Shown here piece by piece: positions 24,645-34,416 of a stretch of 64,000 nt of DNA (its first letter is position 1; each line of letters begins with the position of its first letter). A model generated the notes under the pieces. The model was not told where the DNA came from. It saw only the letters and a list, made by a program, of their open reading frames with translations, and ran no database searches. The stretch comes from Candidatus Nitronereus thalassa (GTDB taxonomy: Bacteria > Nitrospirota > Nitrospiria > Nitrospirales > UBA8639): NCBI RefSeq assembly GCF_032191465.1, contig NZ_JAQOUE010000001.1, positions 62,001-126,000 on the forward strand, read 5' to 3'. Position numbers and translations under genes: made by a program.

Positions 24645-24800
24645 AGTAGCTTGTGCTGATGGACCAATCTCTAGTCCTGGACGAACCAGGAACTGCCATC
24701 AGCCAGTGAGGGCGTGATGCCCGGAGGAGCTCATACCAATCGATTGATCGAATCAATCGGGCGGTAGGGACAAGCTTGTCCGGCGTCGCGTCTTTTTTTG
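24645..24800 (+). ncRNA. Candidate structured RNA upstream of the phage-like module
   Basis: Downstream of a TATAAT box there are successive self-complementary segments. CTGATGG (24,656-24,662) pairs with CCATCAG (24,696-24,702) around an inner TCCTGG-acgaa-CCAGGA (24,675-24,691). Next is CGATTGAT-cga-ATCAATCG (24,741-24,759), and then GGACAAGCTTGTCC (24,768-24,781), followed within about 10 bases by a T-rich run. Promoter, several stems and a possible terminator suggest an RNA of about 150 nt. It matches no RNA family I recognise. Alternatively these are protein-binding palindromes. Confidence 0.4.
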
Positions 24801-24842
24801 TCTTTTCAGGCGAGGCTCCCCGGTTCCAAAAGGAGTTTCGCC

Positions 24843-25088
24843 ATGCACTACGTTCAGTTCACTCTTCTTCATCCTCATCCCCTCGACACGTGCGTTTCTT
24901 CGCTGTCGTTCCTGCTCCTCGTGTCGATCTCTCTTTGCTCATTCTCCTTCTTGGGACCGCCTTCAGTTCTTCATTTATTCATTATTCATTCCGGCTGCCC
25001 ATCCATGCAGGTCAATAAGACCCTCATGTGGATGGGGCTCAGCCACAAGCAGGAGAAAGGAAATTATCATGAAACACTGTCTGCGTGA
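24843..25088 (+). CDS. Possible small hydrophobic protein overlapping the methyltransferase start
   Basis: An 81-codon frame starts at an ATG seven bases after AAAAGGAG and runs 20 bp into the methyltransferase gene, a typical coupling arrangement. The product has one hydrophobic stretch (VSSLSFLLLVSISLCSFSFL). The region is pyrimidine-rich, which favours chance open frames on this strand, and no family is recognised. Conservation in related elements would decide. Confidence 0.3.
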   Translation: MHYVQFTLLHPHPLDTCVSSLSFLLLVSISLCSFSFLGPPSVLHLFIIHSGCPSMQVNKTLMWMGLSHKQEKGNYHETLSA

Positions 25089-26391
25089 CATACACATCAA
25101 TCATCAGCTTATTGAGGCCCTCCATCCCTATTCTCGCAATCCACGAACGCATAGCAAGAAACAAATCCAGAAACTTGTTGATAGCATCCGGACCTTTGGA
25201 TTCACGAATCCTATTCTTATTGATGCAACTAAGCGAGTCATCGCTGGCCATGGGCGACTCGCAGCCGCGAAACTTCTTGGATTGGAAACCGTTCCGACGA
25301 TCTGTCTGGAGTATCTGACCGAGGAGCAGGTTCGAGCCTATGTAATCGCCGACAATCGTTTGGCCGAATTGGCTGGTTGGGATAGGGAGCTCTTAGCCCT
25401 TGAACTTCAATATTTAGACGAGTTGGAAATCGACTTCGATCTCACCATTACCGGATTCGACACGTCAGAAATTGACGTGATGATCGAGGGTCTTGATCCC
25501 GTGGGCAACGATGACGAGGCGAATGAGATTCCCGCTATGGATACCGCCTTGCCGCCGGTTAGTCGAGAAGGTGATCTGTTTCTGTTAGGCCCTCATCGCT
25601 TGTTGTGTGGTGATGCGAGACACAAAGAATCCTATCAGCAGTTGATGGGATCACATCCGGCACACATGGTCTTTGTTGATCCGCCCTACAACGTGCCCAT
25701 GGCCGGGCATGCCGTGGGTCTTGGCTCTATCCAGCATCACGACTTCGCTATGGCTGCTGGCGAAATGTCTGAAGGCGAGTTCACGGCATTTCTTCAAGCG
25801 CTGTTTAGTCATCTGACGGCCTTCAGTCAGGATGGTGCCATCCACTTTATCTGTATGGATTGGCGGCATCTGTATGAATTGCTCACCGCAGCTCGGTCCG
25901 CGTACCACGAAATCAAGAATCTGGTTGTGTGGAACAAAAGTAATGGAGGCATGGGTTCGTTCTATCGGTCCAAACATGAACTGATTCTTGTCGCAAAGAA
26001 TGGGCCACAACCACATATCAACAACTTTGAATTGGGCCAGCAGGGTCGCTACCGCACAAACGTCTGGGACTATGCCGGAGTCAATGCCTTTCGCGAAGGG
26101 CGGCTCGAGGAACTTTCCATGCACCCCACAGTGAAGCCCGTGGCCCTAGTCGCTGATGCTATCAAAGATTGTTCGCATCGAAATGGGATCATCCTGGATT
26201 GTTGTGCGGGGAGTGGCACGACCCTGATGGCCGCGGAACAAACCGGTCGCAAGGCGTATGTCATGGAGCTAGATCCAAGGTACGTCGATACCGCCATCCT
26301 GCGCTGGCAGTCCTACACCGGATACGAGGCGTTTCATGCCAAGACTGGGCAGACCTTCGAGGAACGACGAAAGGAGGTGGGCCATGAATGA
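25069..26391 (+). CDS. ParB-domain DNA adenine/cytosine-N4 methyltransferase
   Basis: Residues 1-100 form a ParB/sulfiredoxin-like domain (PNRVIAGHGR-type motif RVIAGHGRLAAAKLLGLE). Residues 170-430 form an N4/N6 methyltransferase with the catalytic DPPY at 204-207 first and the SAM loop LDCCAGSGTTLMAAE near residue 367, the order of class beta. A substrate segment VVWNKSNGGMGSFYRSKHE lies between. It methylates DNA exocyclic amines. Phages and mobile elements commonly encode this fusion beside terminase genes to evade restriction. It opens the phage-like module here. Confidence 0.87.
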   Translation: MKHCLRDIHINHQLIEALHPYSRNPRTHSKKQIQKLVDSIRTFGFTNPILIDATKRVIAGHGRLAAAKLLGLETVPTICLEYLTEEQVRAYVIADNRLAELAGWDRELLALELQYLDELEIDFDLTITGFDTSEIDVMIEGLDPVGNDDEANEIPAMDTALPPVSREGDLFLLGPHRLLCGDARHKESYQQLMGSHPAHMVFVDPPYNVPMAGHAVGLGSIQHHDFAMAAGEMSEGEFTAFLQALFSHLTAFSQDGAIHFICMDWRHLYELLTAARSAYHEIKNLVVWNKSNGGMGSFYRSKHELILVAKNGPQPHINNFELGQQGRYRTNVWDYAGVNAFREGRLEELSMHPTVKPVALVADAIKDCSHRNGIILDCCAGSGTTLMAAEQTGRKAYVMELDPRYVDTAILRWQSYTGYEAFHAKTGQTFEERRKEVGHE

Positions 26392-26869
26392 GAATCCTGA
26401 ACACAGCATTCCTGATTATAGAGATAGTGATCACGATGCCTCGATAGAAGATCCGTCAATAGTAGACTATGAGGTGGGATACAAAAAGCCACCGAAGTCT
26501 ACGCAATTTCAGAGAGGGCAATCCGGCAACCCGCAAGGCCGTCCCAAGGGCACTAAAAATTTTAAAACAGATCTTCAGGAGGAACTCCTCGAACAGATTC
26601 GCGTGACGGAAGGCGGAAGGACCGTGGTGTTGTCGAAACAGCGCGCGATGCTCAAGCGTACGGTCGAGTTGTCCTTGAAAGGCGATATCCGAGCGACCTC
26701 CCTGTTAATCCGCTTAATCTCGGTTCATTTGGTGCTGGACGAACAGGAGGAGAACCCTACCCCGTTGAGTCAGGAAGATCGTGCGATTTTAGAGCGATTC
26801 TTTGCGGGACGCGGGGCAAGGGAACAGGAGACGTCAACACAACAGGGAGGTCGCCATGATGTCGGATGA
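26384..26869 (+). CDS. DUF5681-domain protein
   Basis: Contains the conserved FQRGQSGNPQGRPKGTKN motif (residues about 47-64) defining DUF5681, followed by a helical region. The family sits directly upstream of terminase large subunits in many prophages, so a small-terminase or packaging-accessory role is plausible. The start follows AAAGGAGGTGG and overlaps the methyltransferase stop by 8 bp; its 3' end overlaps the terminase gene. The tight overlaps show a single operon. Confidence 0.82.
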   Translation: MNENPEHSIPDYRDSDHDASIEDPSIVDYEVGYKKPPKSTQFQRGQSGNPQGRPKGTKNFKTDLQEELLEQIRVTEGGRTVVLSKQRAMLKRTVELSLKGDIRATSLLIRLISVHLVLDEQEENPTPLSQEDRAILERFFAGRGAREQETSTQQGGRHDVG

Positions 26870-28271
26870 TGAGAAGAGAGTATTTCATGCGCTTCTGCGT
26901 GCGGATTTGGAAGCCTTCATTGCCAAGGCTTTTCAGATTGTCTCACCGGGGGACGTCTTTTTATCGAATTGGCATATTACCGTCATTGCTGATTTTTTGA
27001 TGCGAGTCTATCGCGGTGAGATCACGCGGTTACTAATTACCATGCCGCCGCGCAGTCTGAAGTCCATCTGTGTGTCGATCGCGTTTGTGGCGTGGCTCTT
27101 AGGCAAAGATCCCACGAAACGCATCATCAATGTAAGCTATGGGTACGAACTGGCCTCTAAGCTGGCGCGGGATACCCGCGCAGTCATGGAGAGTGAGTTT
27201 TACCGCCAGGTGTTTCCATGGACGCAGCTGATGCGTAATGCCGAGCTGGATCTGGAAACCACGCAAAAGGGGATTCGGTATGCCACGTCGGTGGGAGGCT
27301 CGCTCACGGGACGTGGTGGCAACCTACTCATTATTGATGACCCGGCGAAACCGCAGGACATGTTATCCAAAGTGAAACGAGATACGCTGAAGCAATGGTA
27401 TGACGGGACCCTCTACTCCCGACTGGATAACAAAGTCGAAGGAGCCATCATTCATGTGATGCAACGATTACATGTCGATGATTTGGTCGCTCATGTGTTA
27501 GGGAAAGAACGCTGGGTGCATCTCAACTTACCCGCCATTGCTGAATTCCCTCAATCCTTTACGTTGTCAGATGGACGCATTTGGAAACGAAAACCAGGTT
27601 CCCTTCTGCACCCGGAACGTGAATCGATGGAGGTGCTTGAGGCGATCCAATCCATGATCGGGAGTTATAACTTTTCCGCTCAATATCAGCAGCAACCCGT
27701 GCCTGAAGACGGCAACCTCATCAAGTGGAAGTGGTTTCAACGATACGATACGCCACCGGCCTTTGAGCGGGGGGATAAAATTGTCCAGTCGTGGGACACG
27801 GCGTCGAAAGCGGCGGAGCTTGCGGATTACTCCGTGTGTACGACCTGGCATCAGAAGGGTGATGATTACTATCTTCTGGAGGTCTTGCGACTGCGCTTGG
27901 ATTATCCAGATCTTCGAAAAATGGTGATTTCTCATGCCCAGAAGTTTTTTACGCACACGCTTTTGATTGAAGATACGGCGTCTGGGATGGCTCTCATTCA
28001 AGACATTCGAGATATGCGGATTGATAACTTCCCACGGCCCATTGGCATTAAGCCGCAAGGAGAAAAAGTAATGCGGCTCTCGAATCATTCGGCCACGATT
28101 GAAGCGGGTCATGTGCATCTGCCTCAGAAAGCGTCCTGGCTTGAAGAATTTAAAGCCGAGTTTTTAGCCTTTCCGCAAGCTCACTACGATGACCAAGTGG
28201 ATAGTGTGTCGCAATTTCTCACGTGGCAGGTGGAACGGCGTCGTCACTATATTGCTCAGGGGGACTTTTAG
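26856..28271 (+). CDS. terL: Phage terminase large subunit
   Basis: An ATPase-nuclease for DNA packaging. The N-terminal motor has a deviant Walker A (TMPPRSLKS, residues about 64-72) and Walker B LLIIDDPAKP. The C-terminal part (residues about 315-470) contains VQSWDTASKAAELADYSV, the start of the RNase H-like nuclease, then IEDTASG and HYDDQVDSVSQF, which provide metal-binding Asp residues. At 471 residues it is apparently intact. No portal, capsid or tail genes follow, so a packaging or other role here is unexplained. Confidence 0.87.
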   Translation: MMSDDEKRVFHALLRADLEAFIAKAFQIVSPGDVFLSNWHITVIADFLMRVYRGEITRLLITMPPRSLKSICVSIAFVAWLLGKDPTKRIINVSYGYELASKLARDTRAVMESEFYRQVFPWTQLMRNAELDLETTQKGIRYATSVGGSLTGRGGNLLIIDDPAKPQDMLSKVKRDTLKQWYDGTLYSRLDNKVEGAIIHVMQRLHVDDLVAHVLGKERWVHLNLPAIAEFPQSFTLSDGRIWKRKPGSLLHPERESMEVLEAIQSMIGSYNFSAQYQQQPVPEDGNLIKWKWFQRYDTPPAFERGDKIVQSWDTASKAAELADYSVCTTWHQKGDDYYLLEVLRLRLDYPDLRKMVISHAQKFFTHTLLIEDTASGMALIQDIRDMRIDNFPRPIGIKPQGEKVMRLSNHSATIEAGHVHLPQKASWLEEFKAEFLAFPQAHYDDQVDSVSQFLTWQVERRRHYIAQGDF

Positions 28272-28389
28272 AGGGTAATGAGAGAAATTCGCCCTAACGA
28301 GCCAGGAAAGGGGAATTCTGGAGGAAAAGGACTTGACTTCAGCTGCCTCAGCAAGCGTCCATGGGAGAGACTATCGGAGCTAGCTTGTT

Positions 28390-28839
28390 GTGCCATCTTC
28401 TCATCTTTCCATCGATTCGCTGTATCATAAGTCCACACCTGAACTGCTGCAGATCTGGACCAATGTGGTTGGCCCACCCCCGAGATGTACTAGTGCTCGA
28501 GAATTCCTGTTGCTGGGATTAGCCTGGCAACTGCAAGCTCAGCAATGTGGAGGACTGGTTCCTTCCGTGCAACGACGCTTGAAAACACTCCAGAAAAAAG
28601 TTCGTGCGAACGATTCAACCCACGTTCAGAACACGCCTTCCCGCTTTCAACCTGGAACTGTTTTAGTCAAGGAATGGCAAGGCCGACGCTATACCGTCAT
28701 GGTGCAGGACCGCGGCTTTGCCTATAACGGCACAACGTATCAGAGTTTATCCGCCATCGCCCGATTGATTACGGGCACCCGCTGGAATGGTCCGGTCTTT
28801 TTCGGCTTACGGCAACCATCACAAAAGAAGACACAATAA
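28390..28839 (+). CDS. DUF2924 protein
   Basis: A 149-residue basic protein matching DUF2924: an N-terminal helical part with REFLLLGLAWQLQAQ, and a C-terminal LVKEWQGRRYTVMVQDRGF followed by SLSAIARLITGTRWNGPVFF. The family is almost always next to a serine recombinase, as here (12 bp upstream of it), and probably assists recombination or binds DNA. The GTG start is used because it gives the expected family length. Confidence 0.82.
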   Translation: MPSSHLSIDSLYHKSTPELLQIWTNVVGPPPRCTSAREFLLLGLAWQLQAQQCGGLVPSVQRRLKTLQKKVRANDSTHVQNTPSRFQPGTVLVKEWQGRRYTVMVQDRGFAYNGTTYQSLSAIARLITGTRWNGPVFFGLRQPSQKKTQ

Positions 28840-28851
28840 CTCTTCGCTGCC

Positions 28852-30549
28852 ATGACCACACGCAACGCCAAACGGACGACTTCACAGAAGAGCGCCAAAG
28901 ACCAAACCCATCGGAAACCGCCTCGTCTTTGGTGTGCGGTCTATACCCGAAAATCGTCGGAAGAAGGATTGGATCAAGCCTTCAACTCCCTTGATGCCCA
29001 ACGGGAGGCGGGCGAAGCGTATGTGAAAAGTCAGGCCCCGGAAGGCTGGTGTCTTTGTACGACACGGTATGATGACGGGGGATATTCTGGCGGAACGCTT
29101 GAGCGACCGGGAGTCCAACACTTGCTCACGGATATCCAAGCCAAACGCATTCAGATTGTCGTGGTCTATAAAGTAGATCGCTTGACCCGGTCGTTACGGG
29201 ACTTTGCCAAACTCGTGGATCTCTTTGATACCCATGGCGTCTCTTTTGCCTCGGTCACGCAGCCCGTGAATACCACCACCTCCACGGGTCGACTCATGCT
29301 GAACGTGCTCTTATCATTTGCACAGTTTGAGCGGGAAGTCACGGGAGAACGCATTCGTGACAAGGTCTTGGCCTCAAAGCAAAAAGGATTGTGGATGGGC
29401 GGGTTTCCGGCTTTGGGCTATGACATTCAGGAGCGAACGCTTGTGGTAAATGAAGCAGAAGCTGAGGTAGTTCGACATATTTATGAGAAGTATGTGGCCT
29501 TAGGGTCTGTGGGGGTATTGAGAAAAGAACTCGAGGCCAAAGGATATCGTTCGAAACGCTATCAATGTCGTGGAGGACAAATCGTCGGGGGAGGAACATT
29601 TTCTCGTGGGCATCTGTATCGGATACTTCAGAATCGTTTGTATCGGGGAGAAATCGAACACAAAGGACAGATCTATCCAGGTGCACATCACGCCATCATA
29701 GATGAGCGCTTGTGGGAGAAGACCCAGGCCTTGCTGGAAAGCCATCGTCAGGAGTTTCTCACTGATGCGCGGGTGGCTTCCCCATCATTGTTGAAGGGCT
29801 TGCTCTATGACGATGTCGGCAATCGGATGAGTCCGAGTCACGGACGCAAAGGGTCACGCCGCTATCATTATTATATAAGCCAGGCCGTACTGCAGTATCG
29901 AGAACATGAGGCGGGGAGTGTGGCTCGCTTGCCATCCCACGAGCTTGAGCAACTGGTAAACAATCAGGTGATCGGAACATTGACCAAGGAGGACGGTTCG
30001 CAAGAACTGGCGAAGCGACTTGTTCGCATGTCGGATCAGGAACAGTGCCAGGTGTTACGTCGGATTATTCAAAAAGTGGTGGTGAGTCGGAACAAGGTTC
30101 GTATCACGCTGAACCTCACCGGTGGACTGTCTCTGCTTGATCTGACACAGGACATTAACAATGAAGAGGATGCGCATCCTCTGCAATTAGAAGTGCCCTT
30201 TACACTCGTGCCGCGTGGAGGGAAGCACCACATTCTCGTCAACGGCTCAGGTGATGGTGTCAATGCCAAGCCGAATGCTGTCCTCGTCCGAGCAGTGGTT
30301 CGTGGCTATCACTGGCGGGAACAATTGCTCACGGGTTCGAACATTTCTCTCAAACAGTTCGCCAAAGAACAAGCGGTGAAGGCTCGGTACATGATGCGAT
30401 TGCTCCGGGTCAGTTTTCTTGCGCCGGATATCATTGAGGCGATTCTCAATGGGACGCAACCCGTCACTATGACCTTGGAACGATTTCGCCGGCCCATTCC
30501 TCTCGATTGGGCCACACAACGCCAACTCTTTGGATTCCCTCCACGCTAA
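28852..30549 (+). CDS. Large serine recombinase
   Basis: A 565-residue integrase/excisionase. The resolvase catalytic domain (residues about 27-180) contains the nucleophile region AVYTRKSSEEG (Ser35 or Ser36), VYKVDRLTRSLRDFAKLVDL and FAQFEREVTGERIRDK. A recombinase domain (GGFPALGYDIQERTLVVNEA) and a zinc-ribbon-type region follow, then a long C-terminal DNA-binding part. It most likely moves the module starting near 24.6 kb. Its attachment sites were not identified. Confidence 0.9.
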   Translation: MTTRNAKRTTSQKSAKDQTHRKPPRLWCAVYTRKSSEEGLDQAFNSLDAQREAGEAYVKSQAPEGWCLCTTRYDDGGYSGGTLERPGVQHLLTDIQAKRIQIVVVYKVDRLTRSLRDFAKLVDLFDTHGVSFASVTQPVNTTTSTGRLMLNVLLSFAQFEREVTGERIRDKVLASKQKGLWMGGFPALGYDIQERTLVVNEAEAEVVRHIYEKYVALGSVGVLRKELEAKGYRSKRYQCRGGQIVGGGTFSRGHLYRILQNRLYRGEIEHKGQIYPGAHHAIIDERLWEKTQALLESHRQEFLTDARVASPSLLKGLLYDDVGNRMSPSHGRKGSRRYHYYISQAVLQYREHEAGSVARLPSHELEQLVNNQVIGTLTKEDGSQELAKRLVRMSDQEQCQVLRRIIQKVVVSRNKVRITLNLTGGLSLLDLTQDINNEEDAHPLQLEVPFTLVPRGGKHHILVNGSGDGVNAKPNAVLVRAVVRGYHWREQLLTGSNISLKQFAKEQAVKARYMMRLLRVSFLAPDIIEAILNGTQPVTMTLERFRRPIPLDWATQRQLFGFPPR

Positions 30550-30832
30550 TTCATCAAAATTCTCTCCTAGATGTTACTCAGGAATTCTCCGGTCCCTATT
30601 CTGAATAGGACGAAAGGCCGCAATCCATGCGCTTTTTCTCTCTGATGATCAGAAGCGAGGCTTGGAAGGACCGGGGAAATGGCCAGTAGAGATTTGGTGA
30701 ATAAAGTGCTGGAATGAAGGACAGATTTGACGATGAGAGAGAAGGAAAATGTGTACGTGTCCCGACTAACGTTTGAAAATCTTAGGGAATTTTTGAAAGA
30801 CCAGAGAACCCAGCAGTTTGCTGGTGACTAGC

Positions 30833-30920
30833 TGGCGGAGGGGGTGGGATTCGAACCCACGGTGGCTTGCACCACGCCGGTTTTCAAGACCGGTCTATTC
30901 GTCCACTCTAGCACCCCTCC
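30833..30920 (-). tRNA. tRNA-Ser(UGA)
   Basis: On the minus strand a complete class-II tRNA: acceptor GGAGGGG pairing with CCCCTCC, anticodon loop CTTGAAA (anticodon TGA), a long variable arm, T-loop GTTCGAATC and an encoded CCA end. It lies about 280 bp beyond the serine recombinase gene. Confidence 0.95.
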
Positions 30921-30929
30921 GAGAAGATT

Positions 30930-31166
30930 CTATTGTGCTTGTTCTTCGATGAGAAACCAGCCTTTGCGTTTCATGCATACGTCAAATCCTGCTTGTCCTC
31001 CAAGTCCGGTAATGCCTTGGTCTACTTCGCATTCGGCTTGATCCCGTTCGAATTCCCCGGGTTGTGCGCCAGGCTTTGACCAAGAGGTTTGGATGGTCGG
31101 AAGGTTGCAAGCTGTCATTGTCAGGTAGCCTGTCACAATAATAATGAAGCCAATTGAGTGTTTCAT
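30930..31166 (-). CDS. Small lipoprotein
   Basis: 78 residues with a signal peptide and lipobox LTMTAC. The mature part begins NLPTIQTSWSKPG and has a DQAECEVDQ segment and a second Cys in FDVCMKRKGW, a pattern seen in small uncharacterised lipoproteins. The Met at 31,166 is preferred because the upstream extension would place charged residues before the signal peptide. It lies between tRNA-Ser and serS. Function unknown. Confidence 0.65.
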   Translation of the reverse strand: MKHSIGFIIIVTGYLTMTACNLPTIQTSWSKPGAQPGEFERDQAECEVDQGITGLGGQAGFDVCMKRKGWFLIEEQAQ

Positions 31167-31238
31167 GTTTTCACCCTGCTGCTTGTGTGAAAGAATTGCC
31201 AAAGGTTTCTAGTCGATTGGAAGTTTGGTAAGCCGCCC

Positions 31239-32522
31239 TTATTGAGTTTTGGGTCGTGTGATGAATTCAACTCCATACATATAAGGTTGAAGCGCTTTGG
31301 GAATTTTTACAGAACCATCTTCCTGTTGAAAGTTTTCTAAAATCGCCACTACGGTTCGTCCAAGCGCTACGCCAGAGCCATTTAAAGTATGAACGGGTTC
31401 AGGCTTTCCCCCCTTAGGCCGATAGCGAATATTTGCGCGTCGTGCTTGAAAGGCTTCGAAATTGCTGCATGAGGAAATTTCCCGATATTTCTCCTGTGAG
31501 GGTAACCACACTTCAAGGTCATAGGTTTTTGCGGCAGAGAATCCCATGTCTCCGCTACACAAGGTCACCACTCGATAGGGTAACTCCAGGGATTGCAGGA
31601 TGGATTCCGCCGAATTGGTGATGCGTTCGAGTTCGGTATACGAATGATCGGGATGGCTGAACGCGACAAGCTCCACTTTATTAAACTGGTGCATCCGAAT
31701 GAGACCACGTGTGTCTTGGCCATAAGAACCGGCTTCGCGACGAAAGCAGGGTGTATGAGCGACATGCCGGATAGGTAGAGCCGTGTCTTCCAAGATTTCG
31801 TCCCGATACATATTCGTCACGGGGACTTCAGCCGTGGGAATGAGAAAAAAATCATCGTCTTTAAGTTGAAAAAGGTCCGTTTCAAATTTTGGAAGTTGCC
31901 CGGTTCCCGTCATGGAGGCCCGATTCACAAGGTAGGGAGGCAAGACTTCCGAATAGCCATGAGCTTGGATGTGGACATCCAGCATAAAGGTGGCCAACGC
32001 TCGTTCGAGTTGGGCACCCAGACCCATGGCAATGGAAAAACGTGCGCCGGCGATTTTCGTGGCTCGTTCAAAGTCTAAAATGCCAAGGGATTCCCCGAGT
32101 TCCCAATGCGGTTTGGGTTGAAAGGAAAAGGTTGGTATCTCGCCCCACCGCCGAGTTTCAACGTTCTCGCTGGCCTGGGTGCCTTGAGGCACCGTAAAAT
32201 GCGGGATATTGGGAATTCGAAGCGCGATATCTTCGAGTTGCTCCTCGAGGGTGCGGAGCTGTTCTTCCTGTTTTTTAATGCTGTCTCCAACCGCTCGCAT
32301 GGAGGCCATGGCATCTTCTGCAGGTTGTTTGGCTCGTTTGAGCTTGGCTACTTCTTCAGAGCCCTTTTTCAGTTGGTGTCGGAGGGCTTCAACCTGGGAA
32401 ATCATTTCGCCTCGGTTGTAGAGTAATTTCTCCAGTTCCGGCCAGGGCACATCCTGTCCCCGGGGGGCGAGTTGTTCTTGAATGGAATCGAATTGGTCTC
32501 TGAGGGTGCGAAGATCGTACAT
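31239..32522 (-). CDS. serS: Seryl-tRNA synthetase
   Basis: A class II aminoacyl-tRNA synthetase of 427 residues. The N-terminal coiled-coil arm (residues about 25-100) grips the long arm of tRNA-Ser. The catalytic core shows class II motifs: [34 protein letters not shown] (motif 2) and [17 protein letters not shown] (motif 3). The Met beginning [10 protein letters not shown] is chosen because it aligns with the usual MLD..LLR start; a Met 45 bp earlier would add an atypical leader. Confidence 0.95.
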   Translation of the reverse strand: MYDLRTLRDQFDSIQEQLAPRGQDVPWPELEKLLYNRGEMISQVEALRHQLKKGSEEVAKLKRAKQPAEDAMASMRAVGDSIKKQEEQLRTLEEQLEDIALRIPNIPHFTVPQGTQASENVETRRWGEIPTFSFQPKPHWELGESLGILDFERATKIAGARFSIAMGLGAQLERALATFMLDVHIQAHGYSEVLPPYLVNRASMTGTGQLPKFETDLFQLKDDDFFLIPTAEVPVTNMYRDEILEDTALPIRHVAHTPCFRREAGSYGQDTRGLIRMHQFNKVELVAFSHPDHSYTELERITNSAESILQSLELPYRVVTLCSGDMGFSAAKTYDLEVWLPSQEKYREISSCSNFEAFQARRANIRYRPKGGKPEPVHTLNGSGVALGRTVVAILENFQQEDGSVKIPKALQPYMYGVEFITRPKTQ

Positions 32523-32644
32523 AGGGCTCGTACTCAAGTCATTGAAATTGCGGTTGAAATTTAACACTTGTCACTAGGCCAGTCAATGGAACGCGAGCGA
32601 GAATTGACTTGCGAGTCCAAGAGTATTTCACATAGGCTCTGAGC

Positions 32645-32818
32645 ATGCCATATGTGTTTCCCTATGAAAACGTATTTATGGGAGGGATAGCGATCTTGAT
32701 CGTGGCGTTACTGATTTTTCGTGTGAAGTTGGCACGACAGCAGCGACGTCGAACGGATGGGGAACGCTCGGTGAGTCCTTCCACTGAAATGGACAAAGAC
32801 TCCTTCCCGCTGGTTTGA
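32645..32818 (+). CDS. Possible 57-residue membrane protein
   Basis: An ATG-initiated frame encodes one transmembrane helix ([15 protein letters not shown]) followed by a basic stretch ([15 protein letters not shown]), which would place the tail in the cytoplasm. It lies between divergent serS and rph. The ribosome site is poor and there is no known family, so confidence rests on the clear helix/positive-inside pattern. Confidence 0.4.
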   Translation: MPYVFPYENVFMGGIAILIVALLIFRVKLARQQRRRTDGERSVSPSTEMDKDSFPLV

Positions 32819-32874
32819 TCTTTGTTTCTTTCAGCCACTATAATCGGCCTCTTTTTGAGCAGGGAGTGAACTAC

Positions 32875-33612
32875 ATGAATGGGGCTGAAAAATTACAACG
32901 GACAGATGGGCGACGACGAGATGAAATTCGACCGGTAAACGTGGTGCGACCATTCATCAAATATGCAGATGGATCGGTCCTCATGGAAATGGGTGATACC
33001 AAAGTCATTTGTACGGCTTCCATTGAAGAGAAGGTGCCTCCATTTTTACGGGATAAAGGAAAAGGCTGGGTGACGGCTGAATATGCGATGTTGCCCCGTG
33101 CCACGCATGAGCGAACCCAACGCGAAGCCTCTCGTGGGAAACAGGGTGGCCGCACTTTAGAAATTCAGCGGCTGGTGGGGCGAGCGCTTCGCGCCGTGAC
33201 GGATATGAGCGCCATGGGAGAACGCACGATTTGGATTGACTGTGATGTGATTCAAGCGGACGGAGGGACGCGGACCGCCTCGATTACTGGAGCCTTTATC
33301 GCGTTGGCTGATGCGTTTGCCAAACTGATCGATCAACAAAAGTTAAAGAAAATCCCATTGACTGATTACCTGGCCGCTGTAAGTGTTGGAAAAGTTGGTG
33401 GGGAGTCCATGGTGGACCTCTGTTACGAAGAAGATTCAATGGCTGAGGTAGACATGAATCTTGTCATGACCGGGCAAGGCCGGTTGGTCGAAGTGCAAGG
33501 AACGGCCGAACGGGGTACATTTGGTAAGCATGAGCTTGATGATTTTATGGCCTTGGGGTGGGATGGGATTCAACGATTGGTCAAAATGCAAAAAGAACTG
33601 GTGACGGTGTAG
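32875..33612 (+). CDS. rph: Ribonuclease PH
   Basis: A 3'-5' phosphorolytic exoribonuclease that trims tRNA 3' ends. Family features are visible: RRRDEIRPV near the start, [39 protein letters not shown] and [20 protein letters not shown] (the phosphate-binding and catalytic region). The ATG after CAGGGAG gives 245 residues, close to the usual 238-240. It pairs with the downstream rdgB, an order common in bacteria. Confidence 0.95.
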   Translation: MNGAEKLQRTDGRRRDEIRPVNVVRPFIKYADGSVLMEMGDTKVICTASIEEKVPPFLRDKGKGWVTAEYAMLPRATHERTQREASRGKQGGRTLEIQRLVGRALRAVTDMSAMGERTIWIDCDVIQADGGTRTASITGAFIALADAFAKLIDQQKLKKIPLTDYLAAVSVGKVGGESMVDLCYEEDSMAEVDMNLVMTGQGRLVEVQGTAERGTFGKHELDDFMALGWDGIQRLVKMQKELVTV

Positions 33613-33621
33613 GCTCGACCG

Positions 33622-34221
33622 GTGTTGGAATTAGTACTCGCCACAGGAAATCGCGATAAGCAAAAAGAAATGGTGGCGTTGTTAAGTGATTTACCGATTA
33701 CCATTCGTACCCTTAATGAGTTTGAGCCTGTGCCACCAATTATTGAAGATGGAGAAACCTGCGAAGCCAATGCCATGAAAAAGGCGACGATAATTGCCAA
33801 CCATACAGGCTGCTTGGCATTAGCCGATGACACCGGGCTGGAAGTCGAGGCCCTTGGGGGTCGGCCAGGTGTCTATGCCGCACGATATGCCGGTGAGGAT
33901 GCGACGTACGAAGATAATTGTCGTAAATTGTTAAAAGAAATGGCTGGAGTGCCGGTAGAAAAACGGAGTGCGCGGTTTGTCACCGTGGTTGCGATCGCAG
34001 ACCCGTCGTCTTCCGTACAAGTGGTGGAAGGGGAACTGAACGGCATGATTGCCGAAGCCCGTTCTGGCAATGACGGGTTTGGGTATGATCCAGTATTTCT
34101 GGTTCCCGAGTTTGGAAAAACCTTGGCCCAGATGACACTTGAAGAAAAGAATCAAATCAGTCATCGTGGACGAGCATTGGTTAAAGCCAAGGCGGTGCTT
34201 CACCAGAAAATCCAACAATAA
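33622..34221 (+). CDS. rdgB: XTP/dITP pyrophosphatase (RdgB/HAM1)
   Basis: Hydrolyses non-canonical purine nucleotides (XTP, dITP, ITP) to keep them out of nucleic acids. HAM1 motifs: LVLATGNRDKQKEM, ADDTGLEVEALGGRPGVYAA and GFGYDPVFLVPEFGKTLAQM, ending ISHRGRALVKAK. The GTG start is ten bases after the rph stop and aligns with the family N-terminus. 199 residues is normal. Confidence 0.95.
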   Translation: MLELVLATGNRDKQKEMVALLSDLPITIRTLNEFEPVPPIIEDGETCEANAMKKATIIANHTGCLALADDTGLEVEALGGRPGVYAARYAGEDATYEDNCRKLLKEMAGVPVEKRSARFVTVVAIADPSSSVQVVEGELNGMIAEARSGNDGFGYDPVFLVPEFGKTLAQMTLEEKNQISHRGRALVKAKAVLHQKIQQ

Positions 34222-34228
34222 ATAGAGT

Positions 34229-34306
<78 letters not shown>

Positions 34307-34416
34307 TCTTTTCAACCACTTACGTCTCCCCACTCACGGCCTCTTTTCCCTTTGTCCCGGTTTTAGTCAAGGTTGGGATCCAATCCCTGACCTTCTGACT
34401 CTCCTCAGTTGCCGCA

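Noticed and set aside
24246-30920. tRNA-Ser as the attachment site of the serine-recombinase element
   Set aside because: No second copy of the tRNA-Ser end was found near the left side of the module, and large serine recombinases do not usually target tRNA genes.
30844-31041. Plus-strand frame beginning GFEPTVACTTPVFKTGL
   Set aside because: It is the antisense translation of tRNA-Ser and a lipoprotein gene.
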